From Bacteroidota bacterium (GTDB lineage Bacteria; Bacteroidota; Bacteroidia; Chitinophagales; Chitinophagaceae): DNA of 31,234 nt. The notes beneath the pieces are model-generated. The model had not been told where the DNA came from, did no database searches, and saw only the letters and a program-made list of their open reading frames with translations. A program made the translations under genes and the position numbers. The stretch spans positions 1 to 31,234 of the forward strand of contig JAEZGI010000049.1 in assembly GCA_023416995.1 (NCBI GenBank). Direction: 5' to 3'. Positions 8,525-16,876 of the stretch are shown in pieces; within the stretch, counting starts at the first letter, position 1, and every line of letters starts with the position of its first letter.

Positions 8525-10243
8525 ATGAAAAAAATCAAGATACTATCCATTCTGTTTGCGCTTTATTGTTTGGCGGGATGCGGGAAAGAGTTCCTCGATA
8601 AGGCGCCGAAAGGCATCATTACGGAAGAGTTACTTGCTACCCCCGAAAATGCTGAAAAGATGGTCATAGCTGCATATGCGGCACAGGGCAACGAACGTTA
8701 TTATCTACATCCTTTAACGCCCTGGCCTTATGGCGATCTTCGCGGAGGTGATGCTTATAAAGGTGGTGCAGGCGTAGGTGATCTTCCCGAATGGAACACG
8801 GCTGAAACCTTCGTTAACATGACAACCGATGAAGGTGGAGTGGCCGGTAAATGGACCATCGAATATCAATGTATATCGAGAGCGAACCAGGCTATTTCTA
8901 TTCTGAACCAAACGGACTATGCAGAGAAAAATGCAAGGATAGGAGAGATGCGGTTTTTAAGGGCAAATAACTATTTCTGGCTCAGGGTCAACTTCCGATA
9001 TGTTCCCTATATCGACGAAACCGTGCCGGTTGCAGAATATAACCAGGTGAGTAATGATCTTTCCGATGAAGAACTTTGGGGCAAGATTATCGCGGACCTC
9101 GAGTTTGCTATTACTAATCTTCCTGAAACAAACACTGATGGTGCAGTTGGACGGCCAACCAAACATGCGGCCCGCGCTTATCTTGCAAAAGTTTTGTTGT
9201 ATGCGGCTTATGAGCAGAATGAAACAAACCAGGTTATTAATATCAACCAGGAAAAACTCAACAGGGTGGTAACACTTTGCGATGAAGTACTCACTCAATC
9301 AGGTAAATCATTATTCAGCGATTTCGCAAGCAATTTTGCCTGCGAAAGTCAAAATGGTGTTGAGTCGCTTTGGGCCATCCAGTTCTCAAGAAACGATGGT
9401 ACGCCGACCGGACGGATCAATGGAACAAATGAAGTGGTGTATCCGATGACGCCTGAGTATGGATGTTGCGGGTTTCATAGTCCATCACAAAACCTTGTGA
9501 ACTCGTTCAAAACAGTTAACGGTGTTCCTGATTTTGATAACTTCAATACATCAAATATCACTGGCGCCGCCAACATCAAAAATTATACGATTGATCCAAG
9601 ATTGCTGCATACTGTTGCAATGGACGGGTTGCCTTACAAATACAAAACTGATTTTATATTCAATGGGCTTACCTGGCCAAGACAACCGGAATCGTACGGC
9701 TCATTCATGTCTATGAAGGAAACTGTACGTTATGACAGTGAATGTTATCAGCCGGTTAACCCATGGAAAAGCGATTCCAAAAACCGTGATGTAATCAGGA
9801 TCGATGATGTTATTCTTTTTAAAGCAGAGGCATTGATTCAACTCAATCGTCAAATGGAGGCATTACCACTGATCAATGAGATCCGTGCACGTGCTGCCCA
9901 AAGCACTGGACTGCTGGTTGATGCAAATGGTAATCCCACCGGCAATTTTGATATCCGTCCTTATGTTGATGGCGGTAACATTAATTGGAACAAGGAAAAT
10001 GCTTTCAAAGCGCTGCGTTGGGAACGCCGGCTGGAAATGGCTTGCGAAGGATTCCGTGCTTACGATCTGATGCGTTGGGGCATTATGGCCGAAGAGATGA
10101 ACGCTTATTTCGCAGTCGAAAAAAGCCGCAGACCACATCTGGCAAACGCCACCTTCCAAAAAGGAAGAGATGAATATCTTCCTATTCCAAAAGGACAGAT
10201 CGACTTAAGCCAGAATCTTTACAGACAAAACAGCGGTTACTAA
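8525..10243 (+). CDS. SusD/RagB-family outer-membrane glycan-binding lipoprotein
   Basis: This 572-residue surface lipoprotein forms the lid of the SusC transporter and binds the incoming glycan. The signal peptide ends in lipobox L-A-G-C19, followed by GKEFLDKAPKG, the usual SusD start. The TPR-like helical core typical of the family follows (ISRANQAISIL, MRFLRANNYFWL). The C-terminal SusD/RagB part is recognisable by LFKAEALIQLNR, NEIRARA and the LRWERRLEMACEGFRAYDLMRWG block near residues 515-535. It starts 10 bp after susC. Its stop overlaps the next start (TAATG at 10241-10245), so translation of the GH32 gene behind it is probably coupled. No separate SusE/F-like glycan-binding lipoprotein follows. 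Confidence 0.95.
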   Translation: MKKIKILSILFALYCLAGCGKEFLDKAPKGIITEELLATPENAEKMVIAAYAAQGNERYYLHPLTPWPYGDLRGGDAYKGGAGVGDLPEWNTAETFVNMTTDEGGVAGKWTIEYQCISRANQAISILNQTDYAEKNARIGEMRFLRANNYFWLRVNFRYVPYIDETVPVAEYNQVSNDLSDEELWGKIIADLEFAITNLPETNTDGAVGRPTKHAARAYLAKVLLYAAYEQNETNQVININQEKLNRVVTLCDEVLTQSGKSLFSDFASNFACESQNGVESLWAIQFSRNDGTPTGRINGTNEVVYPMTPEYGCCGFHSPSQNLVNSFKTVNGVPDFDNFNTSNITGAANIKNYTIDPRLLHTVAMDGLPYKYKTDFIFNGLTWPRQPESYGSFMSMKETVRYDSECYQPVNPWKSDSKNRDVIRIDDVILFKAEALIQLNRQMEALPLINEIRARAAQSTGLLVDANGNPTGNFDIRPYVDGGNINWNKENAFKALRWERRLEMACEGFRAYDLMRWGIMAEEMNAYFAVEKSRRPHLANATFQKGRDEYLPIPKGQIDLSQNLYRQNSGY

Positions 10244-11904
10244 TGAAACAATATATCTATTACCTGGCACTGACAATGTTAGTACCAGGTTCCGCAACCA
10301 GCCAGGCGCAAGTGCCCCACGATAAACTACCGGTTGACAAACCGGTTGCCGGAGCTGTGTTGGAATCAACGCGATTATTTCGGGAACGTTTATTATCGGA
10401 TCCTTTTAGACCCGCGTATCATTTTGTGGTGCCTGAAGATGTTGCTGTTCCCGGCGACCCCAATGGAGCATTTTATCATAACGGTCGCTATCACCTGATG
10501 TATTTATATAAAAGAGAAGCAAGTGGATTTTCATGGGGCCATGTTTCAAGTAAAGATCTCGTACACTGGCGACATCATCCCGATGCACTCTTACCAGGTA
10601 ATGGTGATGATGGTGTTTTCAGTGGCGGTGCCTTTGTTGACAAAAATGGCAAGGCTACCTTAACTTACTGGGAGTTTATTAATGAAAGTGATAAGGTTGA
10701 CTTCTCTAAAAGAAAAACTGGAATAAGCATCGCGGAAAGCAATGATGAACATTTTGATCATTGGACGAAAAGCAGCGTGAACCCTGTGATTCGGTCTACT
10801 GAATGGGGAATAACACAAGAAAAAGATAAAGACGGGAACCCTGTGATTTATGGTTCCGCCGACCCTTCAAACATATGGATGAATAACGGGAAGTATTATA
10901 TGTTGACCGGTAATTTACTTGTTCTGAATAAGTATGGAAGGAAGCCAGATTCGGAACCGCGTTACCAGGGCGATCATGCTTATTTGTTCGAATCTTCTGA
11001 CATGAAGAAATGGACCTACAAACATGAGTTTTATAAGTCAGACAGGAAATGGACCGATGCCAGTGAAGATAACATGTGCGCCAGTTTTATGCCCTTGCCT
11101 TCATCGGCGAACGGTGGCGCTTTCAGTGGAAAACATTTGCTGTTGTTTATCAGTCACAATAAAGGTTGTCAGTATTATGTGGGTACATACAAGGATGACA
11201 AATTCAATCCTGAAAATCATGGACGTATGACCTGGACCGATAATGCCTATTTCGCACCGGAGGCGTTGATCGATGACAAGGGCCGCCAGATCATGTGGTC
11301 ATGGGTATTTGATGACAGACCTGACAGTCTGAAGAGGCATTATGGATATACCGGAATATATGGCTTGCCCCGCACATTATGGGCAGCTAAAGATGGTACC
11401 TTACGGATGGCACCGATTCCCGAACTACAACAACTTCGCCAGGAGGTTAAAACAAAAAAATCAATCTCATTAAAAAACAATACTGAAGTTTCGTTAGATG
11501 AATTTGGTAAAGAACTCCTGGAACTTGAAATAACGATCAGACCCGGCACTGCAAAACAGGTAGGGGTTAAAACTGGCGTTTCGGAAGATGGCCGCGAAGA
11601 AACCGTAATGTATTATGATGCGGAGCAAAAAAAGCTTGTATTTGATGGAACAAAATCAAGTATTGATCTGGGAAGAAGAAACGTAGAAGCAGCACCCTTT
11701 GAACTTGAAAAGGGTGGGTTACTGGTATTAAGGGTATTTGTTGACCGCTCTATAGTTGAAGTGTTCGCCAATGATAAACAGGCTATAGGTCGCAGCGTTT
11801 ACCCCAGGTTAGGCGGAAGAGGTATTAGGTTGTTTTCGAAAGATGGCGACGCGAACGTGGTTAGCGTTAAAGCCTGGGAGCTGATGCCTTCAAATCCTTA
11901 TTGA
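10243..11904 (+). CDS. GH32 family protein A with divergent catalytic motifs
   Basis: This 553-residue protein has a plain signal peptide (about 1-22, TSQAQ) and no lipobox, so it is probably periplasmic. The GH32 five-bladed propeller covers about 55-395 and the C-terminal beta-sandwich about 410-550 (VDRSIVEVFANDKQ at 500-513). The nucleophile motif WMNDPNG appears as PGDPNG with D72 kept. The usual RDP is ADP (D207), so the Arg is lost. The usual acid/base motif ECP reads EDNMCAS (E275, C279), with no Glu directly before Cys. The usual APQT appears as FAPE (E340). GH32 enzymes hydrolyse beta-fructosides such as sucrose, inulin and levan, or transfer fructosyl groups. Family membership is secure; activity and substrate are not. 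It resembles protein C of the same operon far more than B. Its start overlaps the susD stop by one base. Confidence 0.88.
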   Translation: MKQYIYYLALTMLVPGSATSQAQVPHDKLPVDKPVAGAVLESTRLFRERLLSDPFRPAYHFVVPEDVAVPGDPNGAFYHNGRYHLMYLYKREASGFSWGHVSSKDLVHWRHHPDALLPGNGDDGVFSGGAFVDKNGKATLTYWEFINESDKVDFSKRKTGISIAESNDEHFDHWTKSSVNPVIRSTEWGITQEKDKDGNPVIYGSADPSNIWMNNGKYYMLTGNLLVLNKYGRKPDSEPRYQGDHAYLFESSDMKKWTYKHEFYKSDRKWTDASEDNMCASFMPLPSSANGGAFSGKHLLLFISHNKGCQYYVGTYKDDKFNPENHGRMTWTDNAYFAPEALIDDKGRQIMWSWVFDDRPDSLKRHYGYTGIYGLPRTLWAAKDGTLRMAPIPELQQLRQEVKTKKSISLKNNTEVSLDEFGKELLELEITIRPGTAKQVGVKTGVSEDGREETVMYYDAEQKKLVFDGTKSSIDLGRRNVEAAPFELEKGGLLVLRVFVDRSIVEVFANDKQAIGRSVYPRLGGRGIRLFSKDGDANVVSVKAWELMPSNPY

Positions 11905-11930
11905 ATCAGTTCATTCAAAAATAATTGTCT

Positions 11931-13571
11931 ATGAAAGTAAAGTACTGTATGTTATGTGTTTTTGTGCTGTTAAGTTTTATGATACAGGCACAAGAGGCAA
12001 CACAGCAAATCCGGATCACAAAACGATATCTTAATTTCCCGGTATCAAATGCTTCACCCCGACACCCCCTTGTAATTAAAGAAGGTAACAAAGAGTTGCG
12101 CAAATTTAATATCCGCATAAGTGAAGGGAAAGCTGATTATTGGGTAGGAACAGACGTTCAGCAATACAAGGGAAAAACGATTACCATCAGTTATCCCTCC
12201 AAACCTGCAGGATTTCAGATGGTTCAGCAATCAGATGATCTGCCCGGGAAAGACAGTTTATACCGTGAAACAAACCGGCCTCAGTTTCATTACAGTACCA
12301 GGATTGGCTGGGTGAACGATCCCAACGGGCTTGTGTATTATAAAGGCGAATATCATCTGTTCTACCAGCACAATCCATACGAAGTGAACTGGGAAAATAT
12401 GCACTGGGGCCATGCCGTTAGTAAGGATCTTATTCATTGGGAGGAACTTGGCGAGGCTTTATATCCTGATGAGTTAGGTACGATGTTTTCAGGATCAGCG
12501 GTCGTCGATGAAAACAATACTGCGGGTTTCCAAAAAGGAAGTGAAAAAACACTCGTAGCTTTTTATACAGCGCACAGGAATGATTCCGAGGTACAGTGTA
12601 TGGCTTACAGTAATGATGCCGGCAGAACCTGGACAAAATACAGTGGCAATCCTATCATTAACAGTACTGCAAAATGGAATTCGGCGAATACCCGTGATCC
12701 TAAAGTATTCTGGCACGAACAATCACGCAAATGGGTGATGGTATTGTTTGAGCGCGACGGCCAGTCATTTTATAATTCTGACGATCTTAAGAAATGGACC
12801 TATTTAAGCCATATTGGTGGGTTTTGGGAATGCCCTGAAATGTTTCAACTCCCCATTGATGGCGATAAAAGCAAACAAAAATGGGTGCTTTATGGTATGT
12901 CTGGAACGTACATGATCGGTGAGTTCGACGGACGTGAATTCAAACCGGAAACGGAAAAGCTGAAATATTACGAGGGTCCCCAGATGGCGCCGCAGACTTA
13001 TAATAATATCCCTGCTTCAGATGGTCGCCGTATCCAGATCGGCTGGGGTTCAATAGTTCATCCGGGTATGCCATTCAACCAGATGATGATGTTTCCAACA
13101 AGTCTTTCTTTAAGAACTACCAAAAATGGTCCACGGTTGTTTTCAGAACCCATTCGCGAGATCAGCAAGCTTCATAAAAAATCGCACAGTTGGTCAGGGC
13201 TCTCGGCGGCTGATGCAACGGCGAAAGCAAAGTCTGCAGCCGGTGATCTGTTTCATGTAAAGATGCGTGTGCAGATAACAGACGGTACTACATATGAAGT
13301 AAAGTTCAATGGCAACCAGGTTGCTCACTACGACATGAATCATAACAAACTGAACGGTGTGTTTTATCCAGGTGAAAATATTGAAGCATTGACAATGGAT
13401 ATCGAAATGCTGATTGATAAAACCTCACTGGAAGTATATGCCGACAAAGGAAAATTCACCATTATCAAACCATTGCCTGAAGCAAAAAACAAATCTGGTT
13501 TCGAGTTCCATGGCAGCATTAAGATTCACTCGCTCGAAATTCATGAACTGCAGTCTGCCTGGCGCAGGTAA
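11931..13571 (+). CDS. GH32 family fructan hydrolase B (canonical levanase/inulinase/invertase type)
   Basis: This 546-residue enzyme starts at ATG 11931 (MKVKYCMLCVF); the in-frame TTG at 11925 is less likely. The signal peptide ends near IQAQ at residue 21, without a lipobox, so a periplasmic location is likely. Residues about 25-100 form the small N-terminal beta domain found before Bacteroidota GH32 enzymes (DUF4980-like). The GH32 propeller has all canonical motifs: GWVNDPNG with nucleophile D130, MFSGSAVVD, TRDP with D256 and FWECPEMF with acid/base E300, plus APQT. A C-terminal beta-sandwich follows. It should release fructose from beta-fructans or sucrose. Endo or exo action and the preference for beta-2,1 or beta-2,6 linkages cannot be told from motifs. 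It is 26 bp behind gene A. Confidence 0.93.
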   Translation: MKVKYCMLCVFVLLSFMIQAQEATQQIRITKRYLNFPVSNASPRHPLVIKEGNKELRKFNIRISEGKADYWVGTDVQQYKGKTITISYPSKPAGFQMVQQSDDLPGKDSLYRETNRPQFHYSTRIGWVNDPNGLVYYKGEYHLFYQHNPYEVNWENMHWGHAVSKDLIHWEELGEALYPDELGTMFSGSAVVDENNTAGFQKGSEKTLVAFYTAHRNDSEVQCMAYSNDAGRTWTKYSGNPIINSTAKWNSANTRDPKVFWHEQSRKWVMVLFERDGQSFYNSDDLKKWTYLSHIGGFWECPEMFQLPIDGDKSKQKWVLYGMSGTYMIGEFDGREFKPETEKLKYYEGPQMAPQTYNNIPASDGRRIQIGWGSIVHPGMPFNQMMMFPTSLSLRTTKNGPRLFSEPIREISKLHKKSHSWSGLSAADATAKAKSAAGDLFHVKMRVQITDGTTYEVKFNGNQVAHYDMNHNKLNGVFYPGENIEALTMDIEMLIDKTSLEVYADKGKFTIIKPLPEAKNKSGFEFHGSIKIHSLEIHELQSAWRR

Positions 13572-13606
13572 TGGGGAAACGGGCTAAATAAAATAATTGG
13601 ATTTAT

Positions 13607-14983
13607 ATGAATACGAAAGATTTACGGGTATTCGGCTGGTCAATTGCACTGGCATTAGGTGGTTTCCTGTTTGGTTTTGACACGGCAGTGATTTCTGGTG
13701 TAGAGAAGTCTATTCAGCAGCTATTTCATCTGTCGCCTTTCTGGCATGGATTAACTATTTCGTCGGCACTCATCGGAACGGTAGTGGGGGCGCTCATTGC
13801 TGGGAAACCAACGGATAAATACGGGCGCAAACCGGTTTTATTCCTGATTGCTTTGTTATATGCAGTCTCTGCAGCCGGAAGTGCTATGGCGGGTGATGTT
13901 ATCACTTTTGTCGTATTCCGCTTTATAGGAGGTATTGGTGTCGGAGCATCTTCAGTAGTGGCTCCTATGTATATCTCGGAAATATCGCCCGCGCGGATCA
14001 GGGGCCGGATGACAGCTTTGTTCCAGTTTAATGTAATCTTTGGAATCCTGATGGCTTATATCTCAAACTACCTGTTGAGTGATTTCGGTGATCAATCATG
14101 GCGGTGGATGTTAGGAGTTATGGCGATTCCTTCAGTTATTTATTTTCTTCTGCTTTTTCTTGTTCCTGAAAGCCCGAGGTTTCTTGTTAAAGCGGGTAAA
14201 CTCGAGGAGGCCCGGGCTGTGTTTGAAAAGATCAGCAGCGAAGATATTGCCGTTGCAATGGAGGAGATCCGGAGTGGGCTCCAGGAAAAGCGGGAGAGTC
14301 TCTTTTCGGGGAGATACAACAAACCTATAACGATCGCTTTTCTTGTTGCTATGTTCAACCAGTTCTCGGGTATCAATGCGTTACTATATTATGCTCCGAG
14401 AATTTTTGAGCTAACAGGATTGTCGGCTGCTGATTCCATGTTTCAGCCAGTGCTGATTGGTCTCACAAACGGGTTATTCACTATCCTTGGATTATTCATC
14501 ATTGATCGGGTGGGCAGAAAAAAACTACTGATTGTTGGGTCAATTGGTATGTCAGTTTGTTTGGGTCTTGTTGCGCGGTCATTTTATCTTGAAGACTTCT
14601 CCGGTTATAGTCTGTTGATCTTTCTGATTGGATATATAATGTTTTTTGCGTTTTCAACCGGGGCCGTGATCTGGGTTCTGATTTCAGAGGTTTTTCCAAA
14701 CAGTGTTCGCGGTAAGGGGCAATCTCTCGGAAGTTTTACTCATTGGCTTTTTGCGGCTATCATAACGTTTTTGTTTCCGGTTGTAGCCGATGAATATCGT
14801 TTTGGAAGCGGGCATGCATTTGCATTTTTCGCTGCTATGATGGTGGTGCAGGCGCTTGTGGTCTGGAAATATTTCCCTGAAACCAAAGGCAAGACACTCG
14901 AGGAACTAGGTGAGGAGCTATCTGGCAGCAGTTCGTTCCCGGTGGAATATGATGGTCCTTCTCCTAAAACAACTACGCCCTGA
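13607..14983 (+). CDS. MFS sugar porter, probable fructose importer of the inner membrane
   Basis: This 458-residue, 12-helix transporter belongs to the sugar-porter family. The diagnostic motifs are GGFLFGFDTAVISG in helix 1, D-K-Y-G-R-K after helix 2, RFIGGIGVGASS with YISEISPARIRGR at about 105-134, PESPRFL at 187-193, DRVGRKKLL in the central loop region, and PETKGKTLEEL near the C-terminus. These proteins move monosaccharides, usually with protons. Placed between two GH32 genes, 35 bp behind gene B, it most likely imports the fructose they release. It is equivalent in position and role to the monosaccharide importer of the B. thetaiotaomicron fructan locus. The sugar specificity is inferred from context. 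Confidence 0.9.
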   Translation: MNTKDLRVFGWSIALALGGFLFGFDTAVISGVEKSIQQLFHLSPFWHGLTISSALIGTVVGALIAGKPTDKYGRKPVLFLIALLYAVSAAGSAMAGDVITFVVFRFIGGIGVGASSVVAPMYISEISPARIRGRMTALFQFNVIFGILMAYISNYLLSDFGDQSWRWMLGVMAIPSVIYFLLLFLVPESPRFLVKAGKLEEARAVFEKISSEDIAVAMEEIRSGLQEKRESLFSGRYNKPITIAFLVAMFNQFSGINALLYYAPRIFELTGLSAADSMFQPVLIGLTNGLFTILGLFIIDRVGRKKLLIVGSIGMSVCLGLVARSFYLEDFSGYSLLIFLIGYIMFFAFSTGAVIWVLISEVFPNSVRGKGQSLGSFTHWLFAAIITFLFPVVADEYRFGSGHAFAFFAAMMVVQALVVWKYFPETKGKTLEELGEELSGSSSFPVEYDGPSPKTTTP

Positions 14984-15029
14984 TTTTATGAATGTCCCTA
15001 TCAACTTCATTATGCAGACAGAAGTAATT

Positions 15030-15044
15030 CCGCTGCATTAGCGG
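15030..15044 (+). other. Small hairpin in the gap before GH32 C
   Basis: CCGCT-GCATT-AGCGG is a perfect 5-bp stem in the 93-bp gap between the MFS and GH32 C genes, the widest gap inside the operon. A short T-run (15052-15057) follows seven bases later. It could weaken read-through or protect mRNA; the stem is short and may be chance. Confidence 0.3.
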
Positions 15045-15076
15045 GTGTCAGCTTTTTCACTTTTAAACTATTGACG

Positions 15077-16696
15077 ATGCAGATTAAAAAGATTTCAAAG
15101 TATAAAACAGATGTTCCGTTGTTCGGTAGTCGGTCTGTGTTAGTAGCCGTCGCGATGCTCTTATCGTTTTCGATCTGTGCTCAGCCTTCAGGAAAAGAAA
15201 TAGATGAGATGATTGACAAATCGCGTGAATTGCGGGCTTTAATGCATTCTGATCCTCACAGACCCATCTATCATTTTGTCAACCCTGAAGGGCATGCAAT
15301 GCCTTTTGATCCCAACGGTGCTATATATTGGAACGGTAAATATCACCTGGGATACATTTATCAAAGCCGGAAACGGGGCAAATCAGAACATGTGTGGGGT
15401 CACGCAGTGAGTACTGATCTTTTTCATTGGTCGTTGTACCCGGATATGCTGAATGTTCAGGATGGCGACATTGAAAAAGGCATTTTTAGCGGTGGCGCTT
15501 TTCTTTCGAAAGATAGTGTGCCGCATATTATGTATCACGGTGAAGGCGCCTCCGCGAATTTGGTTGCTTATTCCAAAGATCCCGATTTGAAGATCTGGAA
15601 AAAGTTTGAGGGTAATCCTGTTTTGAAGACGTCTACTGAAGGCAATCCAAGAGATCCTAAAGGTGGCAAGTATACCGCCTGGGATCCCGAAGGTTGGTAT
15701 GATAAAAAGTCTGGTAATTATTACCAGATCTCAGGTGGTAATGTAGCCGCTTTGTTCAAATCGAAAGACATGTATAAGTGGGATTATCTCGGAGACCTTG
15801 TTGATCCTAAAAATACCATGCGCGATGCAACAGAAGATTTATCCTGTCCGGATATGTTTACTATCGGTTCGAAACATGTATTGTTGTTCATAAGTCACAA
15901 CATAGGTACGCAGTATTACATTGGTGATTTTGCAAATGATAAGTTTAAGATTGAAAAACACGGGCGAATGAACTGGCCGGGTGGAACTTTTTTTGCGCCT
16001 GAGCAGTTGGTTGATAATAAAGGACGCAACATCATCTGGGGTTGGGTATTGGAACGGAAGCCTAAACACCTTAAAAACTTTGGCTGGTCCGGTATTATGA
16101 GTTTGCCGCGTGTATTAACCTTATCATCGGCAAACGAAATGCGGATCAATCCGCCAGAAGAAGTGAAGTCTCTTCGCACTACATCTGTCAAAGAAAACAT
16201 TACCCGTGTTACCGCTGGTCAGGAGGCGATCTTAAAATCAAAGGGTAAATCTGTTGAGATTGAAGTTGAGTTGGTGCCAACAGGTGCCGGTCCTTTTGGC
16301 GTGAAGGTGTTTGCTTCGCCGGACGGTCGCGAGGAAACTGTAATCACTTATGATCCACAAGCAAAAGAAATCGTAATCGATTTTGAAAAGTCCGCCGTTT
16401 CGGGCCCGGTAAAAATGGTAACGCATGTAATCACTAAACCCACCTTGCCTGGTTTTCCCGAAACTATTTCTACTCAAAGAGCGCCCTTTGAACTCGCGAA
16501 GGGTGAGACATTAAAGTTGAACATCTTTTTGGACAGGTCCATTATAGAAGTATTTGCGAATGGCAGACAGTGTATTACCCAGGTTGTTTATCCTGAATTG
16601 GAAACAAGCACCGGGATAAAATTGTTTGCAGGTAAATCAGCAGTGAATGTAAAGAATGTAAAGGTTTGGCAGATGAAGGAGACAAACGCCTATTAA
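15077..16696 (+). CDS. GH32 family protein C with divergent catalytic motifs
   Basis: This 539-residue protein starts at ATG 15077 (MQIKKISKYK); TTG 15071 is less likely. The signal peptide ends around residue 35 (SICAQ) with no proper lipobox. The GH32 propeller spans about 55-365 and the C-terminal sandwich about 375-535 (LDRSIIEVFANGRQ). Nucleophile D78 is kept in PFDPNG. The RDP position reads AWDP (D203). An unrelated RDP string ten residues earlier (NPRDPKGG) aligns poorly and is probably not the site. The acid/base position reads EDLSCPD (E253, C257), with Ser where Glu is expected. APQT is replaced by FAPE (E309). It shares LLFISHN, QYYIG and HGRMNW with protein A, so A and C look like paralogues of a separate GH32 branch. 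It is the last gene of the operon. Confidence 0.88.
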   Translation: MQIKKISKYKTDVPLFGSRSVLVAVAMLLSFSICAQPSGKEIDEMIDKSRELRALMHSDPHRPIYHFVNPEGHAMPFDPNGAIYWNGKYHLGYIYQSRKRGKSEHVWGHAVSTDLFHWSLYPDMLNVQDGDIEKGIFSGGAFLSKDSVPHIMYHGEGASANLVAYSKDPDLKIWKKFEGNPVLKTSTEGNPRDPKGGKYTAWDPEGWYDKKSGNYYQISGGNVAALFKSKDMYKWDYLGDLVDPKNTMRDATEDLSCPDMFTIGSKHVLLFISHNIGTQYYIGDFANDKFKIEKHGRMNWPGGTFFAPEQLVDNKGRNIIWGWVLERKPKHLKNFGWSGIMSLPRVLTLSSANEMRINPPEEVKSLRTTSVKENITRVTAGQEAILKSKGKSVEIEVELVPTGAGPFGVKVFASPDGREETVITYDPQAKEIVIDFEKSAVSGPVKMVTHVITKPTLPGFPETISTQRAPFELAKGETLKLNIFLDRSIIEVFANGRQCITQVVYPELETSTGIKLFAGKSAVNVKNVKVWQMKETNAY

Positions 16697-16768
16697 TGCT
16701 TTCGGCCGCAGTTTTGGTAGGGCTCTGATTTACCCAATCCTGGCGGTTTTGGTTTTCGGTTTTAACGT

Positions 16769-16806
16769 GCAATGCCGTGGTGAATTCCACGGCATTGCTT
16801 ATTTTT
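16769..16806 (+). terminator. Rho-independent terminator of the fructan operon
   Basis: A perfect 12-bp stem GCAATGCCGTGG / CCACGGCATTGC with loop TGAATT (16781-16786) is followed by TTATTTTTT. It lies 73 bp after the last GH32 stop. On the minus strand no T-run follows, so it acts mainly for the plus-strand operon. Confidence 0.9.
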
Positions 16807-16876
16807 TAGTTTCAACCAAACAAATTGACAATTCAAGTTCAGGTTGGTGGCAGTCACAAACTACTGCGGTACTACA

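Noticed and set aside
15661..15668. RDP string in GH32 C (NPRDPKGG) as the catalytic RDP
   Set aside because: Alignment with A and B places the site at AWDP about ten residues later, in the same context before the G-[KN]-Y-Y strand.
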